Assembly (NCBI RefSeq): GCF_000729995.1
Contig: NZ_JNFG01000199.1
Location: 62,001 to 126,000 of the forward strand
Direction of reading: 5' to 3'
DNA: 64,000 nt
Origin: Caballeronia sordidicola
GTDB taxonomy: Bacteria; Pseudomonadota; Gammaproteobacteria; Burkholderiales; Burkholderiaceae
Shown: positions 9,045-17,513 of the stretch, piece after piece
Position numbering within the stretch: the first letter of the stretch is position 1
Layout: each line of letters opens with the position of its first letter
Translations under genes and position numbers: made by a program
Notes under the pieces: generated by a model
Seen by the model: the letters and a program-made list of their open reading frames with translations, nothing else
The model's database searches: none
What the model was told of the DNA's origin: nothing

Positions 9045-9866
9045 TCAGGAAAATCCGCCGAAAACATCGTTCAATTGCTTGCCCGATGCGGCGCCGGCGA
9101 GGCCATCGAAGGAACCGGTCTTCATTTGTTCAGCGGCCGTCAGCATGGCCTGCCAAGCAACCCGCGCCAACCCTCCGCCGACGCTGATTCGACGTACGCC
9201 AAGGTCAGTCAGTTCGGCGACGCTCAGCCCGGGCCGCATCATCAGTACGTTGAGCGGCTTGGGCGCCACGGCGCGCACCATGACCGCTATATCGGCCTTG
9301 TCGACCACTCCCGGCGCGTATAAGCAGTCCGCACCAACGGCTGCGAAAGCCACGAGTTTGTCGATGGATTGACTGAGCGCGCCCGGATCACTGAGCAGGA
9401 TTTCGGTGCGCGCGACCAGGATCACGTCATCGCCGGACCGGTCGATCGCCGCTCGGGCTGCACGCACGCGTTCGACAGCAAGATCGGTCTCGTAGAGTCC
9501 GAACGATGCTTCCACGTCACGATCTTCAATCGATAAACCCGCCACGCCCGTCTGGATTGCGAGGCTGACGTTGGCCGCGAGCGTGGCCGGGTCGGAAGCG
9601 AAGCCGGACTCGAAATCGGCGTTCACCGGCAGGTCTACAGCCTCGCAGAGCGCTCCGAGATGTTGCAGGACGTCGGAACAGGTCACCGCGTAGTCGGGCC
9701 GGCCTGTGGACCACGCGAAACCTGAACTGGTCGATGCCAGCGCGGCAAAGCCGAGATGCTGCAGCATCCGCGCGCTACCTGCATCCCATGGGTTGGGCAA
9801 CACAAAACAACCTTGCTGGTGAAGCGCGCGAAAGGCAGCGCGTTTTTCGGCGACAGTACGGGTCAT
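9045..9866 (-). CDS. Isocitrate lyase / PEP mutase family protein
   Basis: The protein has 273 residues and starts at MTRTVAEKRAAF, with gagg five bases upstream; a longer reading to 10013 adds about 49 residues unlike the family. The TIM-barrel fold is indicated by PNPWDAGSARML near residue 22, ALASTSSGFAWSTG near 40, the metal-binding VNADFESGF near 85 and SIEDRD near 115. The later ARTE segment near 155 completes the active site. Members cleave or form C-C or C-P bonds in 2-oxo-acid substrates (methylisocitrate lyase, oxaloacetase, phosphonopyruvate enzymes). The usual lyase loop KKCGH is absent, so the exact reaction is not assignable. It appears monocistronic. Confidence 0.88.
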   Translation of the reverse strand: MTRTVAEKRAAFRALHQQGCFVLPNPWDAGSARMLQHLGFAALASTSSGFAWSTGRPDYAVTCSDVLQHLGALCEAVDLPVNADFESGFASDPATLAANVSLAIQTGVAGLSIEDRDVEASFGLYETDLAVERVRAARAAIDRSGDDVILVARTEILLSDPGALSQSIDKLVAFAAVGADCLYAPGVVDKADIAVMVRAVAPKPLNVLMMRPGLSVAELTDLGVRRISVGGGLARVAWQAMLTAAEQMKTGSFDGLAGAASGKQLNDVFGGFS

Positions 9867-10089
9867 CAGAACCTCATCGTGTGTGGGCGACTGGTGGGCG
9901 AATAAATCGGGCTCGCAAATACGAGACCGTTCGAGCGGCTTCGAGTTCGGGTAACTTCGTGATTCATCTACCGCAGGCCTTGTCAGCAAGGCTGGACGTG
10001 GTGACAGAAGCAAAGATGCTGATACGAAAGTCGTACGGGCGGATCAGATCCTGACAACGCGTCGTACGGCAAGACGTAATCCAAGCGCT

Positions 10090-11214
10090 TCAAATTCCCG
10101 CTCCCGCAGGCTCCAACCCCGCCATGCTCTGCTGGGTCAGCACCGCTTCGCCCGCTATTGCGCGAGCAATCAGCGCATCGGGCTGCGCAACCGGAATTCC
10201 CTGCGCCTGGTACCAGGCATTGTCATAGTAGGTGTTGCTATAACGTTCACCGCTATCGCAGATCAGGCTGACGATAGAACCCTCTTTGCCCGCCTGCTTC
10301 ATGCGCTCGGCCAGATACAGGACACCGACAAAATTGGTCCCCGTCGAGCCGCCGACGCGACGCCCGAAGCGCCCGGCCAGATAGCGCATTGCAGCAAAGG
10401 ACAGCGCGTCGGGTACCTTGAGCATGGCATCGATACATGTCGGAATGAAGGAGCGTTCAACCCGCGGACGGCCGATGCCTTCAATCTTCGATCCGGCATC
10501 GAGCGTCAGGCTGCTGTCCGGTGTGCCCGCGAGTGTGCTTTTAAAATAATCGAAAAACACCGAATTCTCGGGGTCGGTGCAAAGAATGCGCGTGGCATGC
10601 CGACGGTATGCGACGTAGCGGCCCAACGTGGCGATGGTGCCGCCGGTGCCCCCGCTGGACACGAGCCACATTGGCACGGGATACTCCTCGTCATCCATCT
10701 GCTTGAAGATCGACTCGGCAATATTGTTGTTGGCCCGCCAGTCGGTCGCACGTTCGGCGTAGGTGAACTGGTCCATGAAATGACCGCCGGTTTCCGCCGC
10801 GAGCCGATGCGATTCCGCATAGATGTCCGCGGGCTTCGCAACCAGATGGCAGCGCCCGCCGTAGAACTCTATCGCCTCGATTTTCATCCGCGATGTGCCC
10901 GCCGGAATCACCGCGACGAAGGGCAAGCCGAGCAGTCTCGCGAAATACGCTTCGGAAATGGCGGTCGATCCGCTGGACGCTTCAACAATCGTGCTTTGCT
11001 CGCGCAGCCAGCCATTACAAAGCGCATAGAGAAACAAGGATCGCGCCAGGCGATGTTTCAAACTGCCGGTCGGATGGCTCGATTCATCTTTGAAATAGAA
11101 ACGGATGGTCGGATAACCGGGCAGGTCCAGCGGAATCAGGTGGGTGTCGGCGGAGCGGTTGAAGTCCGCTTCAATCTTGCGAATCGCTTCACGGGTCCAG
11201 TCGGAACGTGGCAT
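10090..11214 (-). CDS. PLP-dependent cysteine synthase-fold enzyme (cysteine desulfhydrase-like)
   Basis: The protein has 374 residues of fold-type II. The PLP lysine is K53 in HPTGSLKHRLAR. The substrate-carboxylate loop is EASSGSTAISEA near 79-90, and a phosphate-binding glycine turn SSGGTGGT lies near 185. The overall layout resembles the Cds1-type cysteine desulfhydrase or 'cysteine synthase family' group rather than CysK/CysM, which are about 300-320 residues. A likely reaction is beta-elimination or beta-replacement on cysteine or O-acetylserine. It has no sulfur-metabolism neighbour and is transcribed leftward on its own. A 240-base gap separates it from the convergent-strand end of the SDR gene. 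Confidence 0.85.
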   Translation of the reverse strand: MPRSDWTREAIRKIEADFNRSADTHLIPLDLPGYPTIRFYFKDESSHPTGSLKHRLARSLFLYALCNGWLREQSTIVEASSGSTAISEAYFARLLGLPFVAVIPAGTSRMKIEAIEFYGGRCHLVAKPADIYAESHRLAAETGGHFMDQFTYAERATDWRANNNIAESIFKQMDDEEYPVPMWLVSSGGTGGTIATLGRYVAYRRHATRILCTDPENSVFFDYFKSTLAGTPDSSLTLDAGSKIEGIGRPRVERSFIPTCIDAMLKVPDALSFAAMRYLAGRFGRRVGGSTGTNFVGVLYLAERMKQAGKEGSIVSLICDSGERYSNTYYDNAWYQAQGIPVAQPDALIARAIAGEAVLTQQSMAGLEPAGAGI

Positions 11215-11457
11215 GAAAATCCCTACCCAGTGACGGCTAACAGCGGACCGGCGCGCAAATCCGGCTCAAGCGCGCGGGCTATTGCAGCGTGCTCGCGGCA
11301 TGGCGTTGTCTGTAACGCTCGGCTTGGCCGGGGGCTCGATGTGAAGCCATCGTACACGAGAGCGGCAGCCCGGTTTTCACAATTGCCACGGGATGCTGTA
11401 GGTGTTTTCGTGGCTATCGGTCATGAAGGCGCGTCATAGAGCCAAGTCATGAAAGCG

Positions 11458-12303
11458 TCACGAGAAGTCCGTCGAGCGCGTGATCTTTTCCCACGTTTCA
11501 ATCTCGGTGTTGAGGGCCGCCAGCTTGTCCCTGACCAGGCCGAGCGCATCGGTGCCGAGCAGCAGATGTACCGGCGGATTGTCTGCGGCAATCACCTCCA
11601 GCAGCACATGGGCCGCCTTGACCGGATCGCCGGCCTGCTTGCCGCTTTTCGCCTCCCGCGCCTGACGGATCGGGGTGAACAGCGCATCGTAATCCGCAAT
11701 GCTGCGGCCCGAGCGCACCATCGAGCGGCCGGCCCAATCGGTGCGGAAAGAGCCGGGTGCGACCGCGGTGACCTTGATGCCGAAACCGGCGACTTCTTTC
11801 GCCAGCGTTTCAGAGATGCCTTCGAGAGCGAACTTGCTGCCGCAGTAGTAAGAAATCCCCGGCATGGTGACGAAGCCGCCCATCGACGTGATGTTGATGA
11901 TGCGGCCCGACCGGCGTTCGCGCATGGCGGGGAGCACGGCTTTGATCATCGCGACGGCGCCGAACACGTTGACGTCGAACTGATGGCGCAGGTCTTCCAG
12001 CGGCGACTCCTCGAGCACGCCTTCGTAGCCGTATCCTGCATTGTTGACCAGCACGTCGATAGCTCCGATTTTTTCCGTTATCGTCGCGACGGCCGGGCCG
12101 ATAGCCGCGAAATCGGTCACGTCGAGGACGATAGCGTGTGCACGACCGGCTGCGAGCGCCTCGAATGGTTGTACGTCTGCGTCGCGGCGCACCGTCCCCG
12201 CGACTACGTGGCCGGCATTCAATGCGGCTTCTGCGAACGCGCGGCCGAAACCCGAACTCACGCCGGTAATCAGGAAGGTCTTCTTGCCCTGGATGGTGCT
12301 CAT
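11458..12303 (-). CDS. Short-chain dehydrogenase/reductase (SDR)
   Basis: The protein has 281 residues and starts MSTIQGKKTFLITG; GGAG lies nine bases upstream. A classical SDR with the NAD(P)-binding TGVSSGFG near residue 15, the NNAGYG motif near 88, the catalytic Ser in ITSMGG near 138 and YYCGSK (Tyr and Lys of YxxxK) near 155. The final stretch (VKAAHVLLEVI, LLLGTDAL) is typical of the oxidoreductase subgroup annotated as SDR family in Burkholderia. It is divergent from the AraC-family gene, which suggests that the AraC protein controls it. The substrate is unknown. Confidence 0.92.
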   Translation of the reverse strand: MSTIQGKKTFLITGVSSGFGRAFAEAALNAGHVVAGTVRRDADVQPFEALAAGRAHAIVLDVTDFAAIGPAVATITEKIGAIDVLVNNAGYGYEGVLEESPLEDLRHQFDVNVFGAVAMIKAVLPAMRERRSGRIINITSMGGFVTMPGISYYCGSKFALEGISETLAKEVAGFGIKVTAVAPGSFRTDWAGRSMVRSGRSIADYDALFTPIRQAREAKSGKQAGDPVKAAHVLLEVIAADNPPVHLLLGTDALGLVRDKLAALNTEIETWEKITRSTDFS

Positions 12304-12582
12304 GGTGTTGCACTCCTTGTCGGTAGTCGTGGACAGGCCGAGCGTCGAGATACATCTCCGGTGACACATCGCGACCCCAGCAACGATTGCATGTTAGAAG
12401 TGCAGCGTCAGAACGCGAATGCCGGTTCATCTGTTGTGTTTGCCTAATCCTATGAGCCGGTGGATTTCTGCTCTGGCAAGTGGCACATTGCAAGCTCACT
12501 GCAAAAACTGACGAGACCTGGCGTGCACCTTTTACACAATGCTCGCGATGAACACGATGATCGGACAAAAGCGCAGCAACGC

Positions 12583-13491
12583 ATGGTCGCGTTATTGAAG
12601 CAGTTGGCGCCAGCGGAGGGGTATAACCTGACGGTGCTGCCCGACGTGCGGTTCCTGCGTTCGAACCGTCCGCTAAGCCGAACCCCCGTGCTATATGAAC
12701 CAGGTATTGTGATCGTCTGCCAGGGACGCAAGCGCGGCTTTCTGGGCGATGACGTTTATGTTTATGACGCGCAGCACTATCTGGCGGTATCGGTGCCGGT
12801 GCCGTTTTCGATGGAAACCGAGGCAAGCGAAGCAGAGCCTATGCTGGCTATCTATTTTCGCCTCGACTTCAACGTGGCGGCTGACCTGATGCTGCAACTC
12901 GACGAACGGGCAAGCGCTGTTCCAGCGAAGCCCAAAGGGATGATGTCGACACCGCTCGATGCGCGGCTCGGTTTATCGGTACTGCGGTTTCTCGAGGCGA
13001 TGAGTTCGCCGCTGGAGGCTGACATTCTTGGCCCCGGACTCGTGCGTGAAATCTACTATCGCGTGCTGACGGGCGAGCAGGGCGGGTCGATGCGCGCAGC
13101 GCTCACGCGACAAGGGCATTTCGGCAAGATCGCGAAGGCGCTGCGAAAAATCCATATGTCGTTCCGCGAACCACTGGATGTCGAGCGGCTTGCTTTGGAG
13201 GCGAGCATGAGCGTGCCGTCATTTCATTCGCACTTCAAAGCGGTGACCAATACCTCGCCGATGCAATACCTGAAGTCGACGCGGCTTCATCAGGCGCGCC
13301 TTTTGATGGTGAGAAACGACGTAACGGCGGCGGTCGCGTGCGCTCAGGTAGGGTATGAAAGTTCGTCGCAGTTCAGCCGCGAATTCAAGCGGCTGTTCGG
13401 GCGTAGTCCGATAGAAGAGGCGGACCGGATGAAAAAGACCTTCGCCGTTCCTCAAACCGGACACGATTCCATCTACGTTGCGTCGCATTGA
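12583..13491 (+). CDS. AraC-family transcriptional regulator (YqhC-like)
   Basis: The protein has 302 residues when started at ATG 12583 (MVALLKQLAPAEGYNLT); an open frame upstream to 12460 looks less family-like. The N-terminal AraC-type cupin region contains EPGIVIVCQGRKRGFLGDD and YLAVSVPVPFSMET, the hallmark of the YqhC subgroup. The C-terminal double helix-turn-helix spans about 200-290 (PLDVERLALEASMSVPSFHSHFK, then GYESSSQFSREFKRLFG). In Escherichia coli, YqhC activates aldehyde-reductase genes. Here the regulator sits between a divergent SDR and a downstream alcohol dehydrogenase, so both are likely targets, probably in carbonyl stress. The start choice is uncertain. Confidence 0.9.
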   Translation: MVALLKQLAPAEGYNLTVLPDVRFLRSNRPLSRTPVLYEPGIVIVCQGRKRGFLGDDVYVYDAQHYLAVSVPVPFSMETEASEAEPMLAIYFRLDFNVAADLMLQLDERASAVPAKPKGMMSTPLDARLGLSVLRFLEAMSSPLEADILGPGLVREIYYRVLTGEQGGSMRAALTRQGHFGKIAKALRKIHMSFREPLDVERLALEASMSVPSFHSHFKAVTNTSPMQYLKSTRLHQARLLMVRNDVTAAVACAQVGYESSSQFSREFKRLFGRSPIEEADRMKKTFAVPQTGHDSIYVASH

Positions 13492-14023
13492 TCCGGGCAT
13501 GATGATGCATGATCCGGTTTGATCACCATCAAGCGAAGCGCAAACAGCGCACCTCGCTTCTGCAAATAACGTCGTGATATCAATCCCCGAATTGCTGCAA
13601 CACGACATTCCATTAATTGGAATTGTGAAATCGCAATATTTCCATTGAGCGGTTGGTCCAGAATTCGCATACTGGTCTGCGAAGGGGCGCTCGCGTCTTC
13701 GGAGCGTTCGGATTCAGATTCAGAATCGAAACGAAGCCTGGCAGCGCGCATTCATGCGCATTCGCAATTCTGCAGCGGCGCAACCGGGCAATGTCGATAC
13801 AAGTGAGGTCAGGTTTTGGCGCGGTTCCAGACGTCGCCAAGCCCGGGAAACCTTCTTATCAAGCTTGTTGCCTATCGATCCGGCTGTGGTGACGAACGGT
13901 GCCGGGGTTGTCCACCGATGGATGCGAATGTTCCGAGCTTTCTGAACGGACAGCGCGCCCCGGTATCGACGAACAGGCAACGAATCAGTAACAAACCAAC
14001 GAACTATTTTCAAGGACCACACC
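13492..14023 (+). promoter_or_regulatory. Intergenic region upstream of the alcohol dehydrogenase
   Basis: About 530 bases without a convincing gene. A palindrome, ttcca-ttaa-ttggaa, lies at 13608-13622 in an AT-rich patch (13600-13660) and could be an operator. The ribosome-binding site aagga (about 14010) precedes the dehydrogenase ATG. Overlapping short frames in several directions show no gene-like codon bias. Confidence 0.4.
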
Positions 14024-15085
14024 ATGTACAAGACCTATGGCTACGCCGCGCATTCCGCCGATAAGCCGTTTGCTCCCTTCGCCTTCGATCGCCGGGACAC
14101 GGGTCCGCACGATGTCCGCATCGAAATCCTGTACTGCGGCGTGTGCCATTCGGACCTGCACACCGCGCGCGGCGAATGGGCGGGTACGGTGTACCCGAAC
14201 GTCCCGGGACACGAAATTGTCGGCCGGGTGACCGAGGTCGGCTCTGAGGTCACGAAGTTCAAGGTTGGCGCGCTGGCGGGCGTCGGCTGCATGGTGGATT
14301 CGTGCCGGACTTGCCCGTCATGCCAGGAAGGCCTCGAGCAGTATTGCGAAGGCAGCGGATTTGTCGGCACCTACAATGCGCCCGACAAACATACGGGTGG
14401 CGTGACCTACGGCGGTTATTCGAAGTCTATCGTCGTGGACGAAGCCTTCACGCTGCTGGTTCCCGAGAACCTTGAACTCGCCGCCGTGGCGCCGTTGTTG
14501 TGCGCGGGGATCACCACGTATTCGCCGCTGCGTCACTGGAACGTCCAGGCCGGGCAGAAGGTCGGCATCGTTGGCCTGGGCGGGCTCGGTCATATGGGCG
14601 TGAAGCTCGCGGCGGCGTTCGGCGCGCACGTCGTGCTGTTCACCACGTCGGCCGGCAAGATTGAAGATGCGAAGCGGCTTGGCGCACATGAGGTCGTGAT
14701 TTCGAAAGATCCGGAGCAGATGGCGAAACACGTCAACTCGTTCGATTTCATCCTCAACACCGTTGCGGCTTCCCATGACCTCGACCAGTTCACGGCGCTG
14801 CTTAAGCGTGACGGAACGATGACGCTCGTCGGCGTGCCGGAGCATGCGCATCCGTCGCCGTCTGTCGGCAACCTGATTTTCAAGCGCCGTGCGCTGGCCG
14901 GTTCGTTGATCGGCGGCATTGCGGAAACGCAGGAAATGCTCGATTTTTGCGGCAAGCATGGCATCACGTCGGACATCGAGATGATCCGCATGGACGAAAT
15001 CGACAAGGCCTACGAGCGCATGGTTAAAAGCGATGTGAAATATCGCTTCGTGATCGACATGGCATCGCTGAAAGAAGAGGCCTGA
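14024..15085 (+). CDS. Zinc-dependent alcohol dehydrogenase (YahK/CAD-like)
   Basis: The protein has 353 residues of the medium-chain dehydrogenase family. Catalytic zinc ligands are C41 and H62 (GVCHSD, PGHEIVG) plus a later Cys in APLLCAG. The structural zinc is bound by C94, C97, C100 and C108. The Rossmann glycine motif GLGGLGHMG lies near 186-194. It resembles the NADPH-dependent broad-range aldehyde reductases related to YahK and cinnamyl alcohol dehydrogenase. The start has aagga at the right distance. It follows a YqhC-like regulator, supporting induction by toxic aldehydes. A structured region begins directly after the stop codon. Confidence 0.94.
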   Translation: MYKTYGYAAHSADKPFAPFAFDRRDTGPHDVRIEILYCGVCHSDLHTARGEWAGTVYPNVPGHEIVGRVTEVGSEVTKFKVGALAGVGCMVDSCRTCPSCQEGLEQYCEGSGFVGTYNAPDKHTGGVTYGGYSKSIVVDEAFTLLVPENLELAAVAPLLCAGITTYSPLRHWNVQAGQKVGIVGLGGLGHMGVKLAAAFGAHVVLFTTSAGKIEDAKRLGAHEVVISKDPEQMAKHVNSFDFILNTVAASHDLDQFTALLKRDGTMTLVGVPEHAHPSPSVGNLIFKRRALAGSLIGGIAETQEMLDFCGKHGITSDIEMIRMDEIDKAYERMVKSDVKYRFVIDMASLKEEA

Positions 15086-15138
15086 GTATTGGTGAAGCCC
15101 TGTTGAACCCAGGGCCGAACCTGGCGGGCTTTCAATAC
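15086..15138 (+). terminator. Branched hairpin directly after the alcohol dehydrogenase gene
   Basis: The outer arms gtattg (15086-15091) and caatac (15133-15138) and the next arms agccc (15096-15100) and gggct (15126-15130) enclose an inner stem, ccagg (15109-15113) with cctgg (15120-15124). It starts one base after the stop codon. A U-rich stretch, tgtttt, follows a few bases later. Probably a terminator or a 3' stabilising element. Confidence 0.5.
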
Positions 15139-15164
15139 GCCTGTTTTGGCCGCTTCTTGTCATT

Positions 15165-15190
15165 ACGCATCCCCAGAAATGAGGATGCGT
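15165..15190. promoter_or_regulatory. Near-perfect palindrome, copy 1 of a shared site
   Basis: Arms acgcatcc (15165-15172) and ggatgcgt (15183-15190) surround a core reading ccagaaatga. The core ATCCcCAGAAaTGAGGAT matches the palindrome at 16840-16859 at 16 of 18 positions. A second small inverted repeat, tagcg-ca-cgcta, follows immediately (15190-15201). A regulator-binding site is likely. The nearby LuxR-type protein is the obvious candidate but is unproven. Confidence 0.5.
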
Positions 15191-15254
15191 AGCGCACGCT
15201 AATCGGTTAACTTCTTATTCAGAGCCGGGGGGCTAAGGTCTACACCGCACTCCG

Positions 15255-15317
15255 ATGGCAAAAGCGAACGTGTCAAAGAATGCTCACGCGTTCCGCCATA
15301 CGAAACTGAGAGACTAA
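15255..15317 (+). ncRNA. Possible small RNA or 20-residue ORF with its own terminator
   Basis: A 20-codon frame begins ATG at 15255 (MAKANVSKNAHAF) and is very basic. Its TAA stop (15315-15317) abuts a strong rho-independent terminator. No clear ribosome-binding site precedes the ATG, so a small regulatory RNA ending at the terminator is equally possible. A third option is that the region is simply the 3' end of the dehydrogenase transcript. The evidence is position and terminator only. Confidence 0.3.
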
Positions 15318-15344
15318 GACCCGCCTTGTGCGGGTCTTTTTTTT
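15317..15344 (+). terminator. Strong rho-independent terminator
   Basis: An eight-base stem, agacccgc (15317-15324) with gcgggtct (15330-15337), has a five-base loop cttgt and continues directly into a run of eight T. No annotated gene ends within 230 bases upstream, so it either ends the dehydrogenase read-through or belongs to a small transcript. Confidence 0.9.
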
Positions 15345-15756
15345 GGGCCGATTTTTAGCGCCACGCGCCATAGTCGAACAGGGTATCGATATAACCAAAG
15401 CTGGGTTACGGAGCCCGAGCAGTTTCACCAACTGCAATAATCGGCTTGCGGCAACGTAGATTCGAAATGAAGGCCAAGCATTTCCCCGTTTATTAGAAGT
15501 ACTTCCGCGGCAGTAGAAGTCGGGATTGGGTGCCGGCGGCCTTATCCGGTTGGTTAGCCGCCGCCTCGCAATGCGTTCACAAGATTGGCTCGTCGGTTAA
15601 AATAATGACAAACTATTTAACGGCACGAATAAAACAGGCTTGAATCGGCAATATCGTCCGTGTAGTCTGCGGGACAGCATTTTAAAAATAGGGAGGCTTG
15701 CGCGTGGAGAAAACGTTCGCGAGCCATTGACCGGGACCGATCAGCATGTCCGTGAA
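15345..15756 (+). promoter_or_regulatory. AT-richer region upstream of the LuxR-type gene
   Basis: About 400 bases that are less GC-rich than the neighbourhood. A gggagg motif (15691-15696) sits seven bases before a GTG at 15704, but that GTG opens only a nine-codon frame ending in TGA, in a different frame from the regulator. It may be a leader peptide or chance. The open regulator frame extends back to a TTG at 15640, so the true start is uncertain. Confidence 0.4.
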
Positions 15757-16524
15757 ATGTATTTGACGAGCCGGGAAACCCGCCTGGTTTCCGATATCTT
15801 CGCCGTGCTTGCCGATTCGCTTCCTGAGCAGTTAATGCGGCAGGAAGTGGGCGTTCGCATGCTTAGCTTGTTGCGCGCGGACCATCTTGGGTCTTATGTC
15901 TGGGACGAGACGAAGAAGGAATTCGTCAACCGGGTCTCGTTCAACATGTCGGAAGATAACCTGTCCGAGTACGAGAAGTACTACCAGTACCGCGATACCG
16001 TGACCCCTCGGCTGCAAAATTGCCGCGAGGCGGTTCGAGTGACCAACGTGATTCCGCAAGGCGAGCTGATGCGGACCGAACTGTTCAACGACTTTTTGCG
16101 TCGTGACGGTTTGCGCTGGGGCATGAACGTCTACGCGTGGGCCGGCGATTCGAACATCGGCGACCTGCGCATCTGGCGCGGTAAACATCGGGAAGATTTC
16201 TCCGATCACGACCTCGCCATGGCCGAATTCATTCGCCCGGCTTTTACCGCAGCACTCGCGCGAGCGCGCGCCGAAGCGGGCATGTCAAAGCCGTTTGGAC
16301 CGCAAGCCAAGCTGATTTCAGAGGACGTGTTGAAGAACCTGACGGCGCGAGAGCGGGATGTGGTCGGGCTGGTGGTGGAGGGATTGCTCGACAAGGAAAT
16401 CGCATTCCGGCTGGGCATTTCTTATACGACGGTCCGAACTCACATCGACCGTTCTTTCCATAAGCTCGGTGTCGGAAGCCGCTCGAAACTGATTCGTGCG
16501 GTGCAGGCGAACGGGCAGCAGTAG
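15757..16524 (+). CDS. LuxR-type helix-turn-helix transcriptional regulator
   Basis: The protein has 255 residues from ATG 15757 (MYLTSRETRLVSDIF); the frame stays open to a TTG at 15640. The C-terminal LuxR/FixJ HTH spans about 185-245 (LTARERDVVGLVVEGLLDKEIAFRLG, then TVRTHIDRSFHKLGV). The N-terminal half is an alpha/beta sensor-like region (VWDETKKEFVNRVSFNMSEDN, YYQYRDTVTPRL, GLRWGMNVYAW). It is PAS/GAF-like in appearance, lacks a phospho-receiver domain and does not show the classic acyl-homoserine-lactone pocket residues. No luxI-type gene is in the window. Codon use is less GC-biased than nearby genes. It lies between two similar palindromes, possible binding sites. Confidence 0.88.
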   Translation: MYLTSRETRLVSDIFAVLADSLPEQLMRQEVGVRMLSLLRADHLGSYVWDETKKEFVNRVSFNMSEDNLSEYEKYYQYRDTVTPRLQNCREAVRVTNVIPQGELMRTELFNDFLRRDGLRWGMNVYAWAGDSNIGDLRIWRGKHREDFSDHDLAMAEFIRPAFTAALARARAEAGMSKPFGPQAKLISEDVLKNLTARERDVVGLVVEGLLDKEIAFRLGISYTTVRTHIDRSFHKLGVGSRSKLIRAVQANGQQ

Positions 16525-16839
16525 GGCGGCATGCGGGCGAAAGGGTTTTTTATAACTCCCCCCGGGCGGAAAATAATCGTCGTTAAACGCTGCGCTCGGC
16601 CGAGGGGCTGTTTGAGCATGGAATGCGAACACTAGCGTAATAACCGCTTCAGCAGAAATCCTGTGAAAAATGTAAGCCCGGTATGCCAACTGAATTAAAT
16701 TCGGTCTCGCCATTGCAAGCAGTGGACACCATTCCCCTTTGCCCAACAACGGTCATTTAGCGCATCTGCCCGGTGCGCGTATGCATTCTAATTATTGTTT
16801 TTACCAGAAGGTGATTTCTTGATGTTGCCGCCTAGCGTA
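16525..16839 (+). other. Intergenic region, no gene recognised
   Basis: About 315 bases after the LuxR-type gene, relatively AT-rich in its right half (aattattgtttttacc near 16790). It probably carries the promoter for the small gene at 16914. No clear rho-independent terminator is visible; gggttttttat at about 16545 has a T run but no convincing stem. Confidence 0.35.
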
Positions 16840-16859
16840 AATCCTCAGAATTGAGGATT
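16840..16859. promoter_or_regulatory. Palindrome, copy 2 of a shared site
   Basis: Arms aatcctca (16840-16847) and tgaggatt (16852-16859) have the centre gaat. Outer bases tagcg and cgcta extend the symmetry with a two-base offset. The core matches the site at 15165-15190 at 16 of 18 positions. It lies about 55 bases before the start of the 77-residue gene, at a promoter-proximal position. Confidence 0.55.
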
Positions 16860-16913
16860 CGCTATCGGCGAAGTCACGGTATTGTCGGCTCCTTCGTTAC
16901 TGGAGCATGAGCC

Positions 16914-17147
16914 GTGAGCTTTGACCAGACCTTCTCAACAGTCCCTCGACATCCGTTATCGGTCGAGGAAGAGATCGCGCATCTGGAGCGGATCGTTCCG
17001 CGCTGGAGCGACGAGGGCGGTGGTTCGGTACTCGGCCAGGCTTATTGGCGCAAGCGTTTCGTCGATCTGGCGTGTTATCCGGAATTGACGCCAACCCAGC
17101 ACGCGACTGTGCGGCGAATGCTCGAATGCGTGAACACGGCAATTTGA
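16914..17147 (+). CDS. Small hypothetical protein, 77 residues
   Basis: It starts at GTG 16914 (MSFDQTFSTVPRHPL); ggag lies eight bases upstream. The protein is soluble, has no signal peptide and is rich in Arg and Glu, with AYWRKRFVDLACYPELTPTQ in the middle. Codon bias is typical of the genome. The type is frequent as an unnamed conserved hypothetical in Burkholderia-group genomes. It has a palindromic operator candidate 55 bases upstream. Function unknown. Confidence 0.65.
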   Translation: MSFDQTFSTVPRHPLSVEEEIAHLERIVPRWSDEGGGSVLGQAYWRKRFVDLACYPELTPTQHATVRRMLECVNTAI

Positions 17148-17252
17148 TCGTGGCGCGGAGAGTAGGCCTTGCGCATAGATGCTTCGATTACTAAAACGTT
17201 TTTGATTTTTACTCCAGCTTCCATTGCATCAACCTAAGAGAGAGGGCTGAAT

Positions 17253-17477
17253 ATGGAAATGCAATACCGGGGGGCGACGATACGACCCATGGTTGCCCCC
17301 GCCCAAGGCGCCTTTGATTCATCCGTGATCATCCGGGACGAGCATGGAAATCAACGCTCGCACGGCACCCTTGGCCGTTTCGCGTCGCATAATGCCGCGA
17401 CGAATTTTGCGGTGATCTGGGCGATAGCCAGTCTGGACGGAGATGCAGTCCCGCGAGCGCCGTTCCAGGTTATTTGA
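17253..17477 (+). CDS. Small hypothetical protein, 74 residues
   Basis: It starts at ATG 17253 after an agagagaggg ribosome-binding region. Sequence features are MEMQYRGATIRPMV, then SSVIIRDEHGNQRSHGTLGRF and NFAVIWAIASLDGD. There is no membrane segment or signal peptide. It resembles a widespread small Burkholderia hypothetical of unknown role. It lies convergent to the DMT transporter gene. Confidence 0.65.
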   Translation: MEMQYRGATIRPMVAPAQGAFDSSVIIRDEHGNQRSHGTLGRFASHNAATNFAVIWAIASLDGDAVPRAPFQVI

Positions 17478-17513
17478 TGGCGTGGGCCGGTGCCATTCGG
17501 TATTGGCCCGGCT

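Noticed and set aside
12460..12582. Longer N-terminus for the AraC-family regulator
   Set aside because: The added 41 residues are Cys/His-rich and unlike the family; homologues as I know them begin close to the ATG at 12583. Kept as uncertain in the feature.
15165..15190. Acyl-homoserine-lactone lux box
   Set aside because: The sequence does not resemble known Burkholderia lux boxes and no luxI-type gene is in the window.
15691..15730. Strong Shine-Dalgarno-like gggagg followed by GTG as the LuxR start
   Set aside because: The GTG is out of frame with the regulator and its frame stops after eight residues.
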